A stretch of DNA of 14,427 bases from Actinomycetes bacterium (GTDB lineage: Bacteria > Actinomycetota > Acidimicrobiia > Acidimicrobiales > RAAP-2), in assembly GCA_021799915.1 (NCBI GenBank), contig JAJYZN010000057.1, positions 1 to 14,427 on the forward strand, written 5' to 3'. The notes under the pieces were generated by a model. That model did not search any database and was not told the DNA's origin. It saw only the letters and a program-made list of their open reading frames with translations. A program made the translations under genes and the position numbers. Positions 14,108 through 14,427 of the stretch are shown piece by piece; the first letter of the stretch is position 1, and each line of letters starts with the position of its first letter.

Positions 14108-14427
14108 CCGCCCTCCCGGACGAGGTCGCGCAGCTCCCGGTAGCCGATGAGGGTGACCCCGGCCTCGGCCACCGCCCGCTCGAGGAACCCGTCCTGGCAC
14201 ACGAGGGCGTGGTCGTCCACCCGGGCCTCCCAGTCCGGGGCGATGGCCCGCAGCTCTGGGCTGTCGACGGCGGGGTGGAGGAACAACTCGGTCACGCCGG
14301 GGCCGAGCGCGGCCAGACGTTGCTCGATCACCTGGCGGCTGCCGACCCCGGGGACGAGCACCAGCTCGTCGACGAAGACCGCGCCGGCGTCCTGGGCCAC
14401 CTGGCGGGCGGGGAAGCCGAGGTACTC
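14104..14427 (-). CDS. C-terminal part of a ChbG/HpnK (YdjC-like) deacetylase, 5' end outside window
   Basis: The frame is open to the window edge, so only the last 107 residues are seen; a GTG at 14400 is internal. The segment GVTELFLHPAVDSPELRAIAPDWEARVDDHALV is characteristic of the second half of ChbG/HpnK-type carbohydrate deacetylases, where the His in the LHPA loop helps bind the metal. AGVTLIGYRELRDLVREGG is the usual C-terminal end. Earlier residues (GFPARQVAQDAGAVFVDELVL) match the region following the catalytic barrel start in these proteins. Known relatives remove acetyl groups from diacetylchitobiose or hopanoid precursors; the substrate here cannot be told. The N-terminal metal-binding Asp/His residues lie outside the window. 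Its stop overlaps the start of the membrane protein gene, suggesting a two-gene operon. Confidence 0.7.
   Translation of the reverse strand, partial: EYLGFPARQVAQDAGAVFVDELVLVPGVGSRQVIEQRLAALGPGVTELFLHPAVDSPELRAIAPDWEARVDDHALVCQDGFLERAVAEAGVTLIGYRELRDLVREGG

Overview
The window is GC-rich throughout and uses many GTG starts and one probable TTG start. It encodes a mycothiol S-conjugate amidase (Mca), two proteins of F420-type families (a luciferase-like monooxygenase and a PPOX-class oxidoreductase), an actinobacterial PspA/HtpX/PspAB set, and a secreted protein with the '[13 protein letters not shown]' repeats I associate with Acidimicrobiia. Together these point to an actinobacterium, most likely in or near Acidimicrobiia. 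The taxonomy is inferred from gene content, not from a search.

Layout. (1) 1-3681, plus strand: the C-terminal end of a YacP-like NYN/PIN-type protein, then a rearranged luciferase-like monooxygenase whose stop overlaps (ATGA) the start of a large acyltransferase-3/SGNH membrane protein. (2) 3738-6455, minus strand: a secreted clan GH-A glycoside hydrolase with two Ig-like domains and a short C-terminal repeat array, preceded by a PPOX-class F420-dependent oxidoreductase. The hydrolase is convergent with the acyltransferase. (3) 6578-9223, plus strand: endonuclease IV, class II fumarase and a pterin-4a-carbinolamine dehydratase. (4) 9293-12555, minus strand: an envelope-stress cassette in transcriptional order pspA, htpX, pspAB, tyrosine phosphatase. 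(5) 12671-13528, plus strand: mca, divergent from pspA. (6) 13553-14427, minus strand: a membrane-anchored protein of unknown function overlapping the end of a ChbG/HpnK-type deacetylase that runs off the window.

How they fit together. Two envelope themes stand out. The acyltransferase-SGNH protein probably O-acylates a surface glycan and lies tail to tail with a secreted hydrolase that probably cuts one; a ChbG/HpnK-type deacetylase is at the far end. The pspA-htpX-pspAB cassette is a membrane-integrity system, here followed at once by a phosphatase and divergent from the thiol-detoxification enzyme Mca. The rest is housekeeping: DNA repair, TCA cycle, pterin recycling. I see no RNA genes, CRISPR arrays, insertion sequences or phage genes, and no gap between genes exceeds about 125 bases. 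I did not find a clearly new multi-gene system. The most unusual items are the exact 95-bp in-frame duplication in the hydrolase gene, the phosphatase at the end of the Psp cassette, and the rearranged monooxygenase coupled to the acyltransferase.
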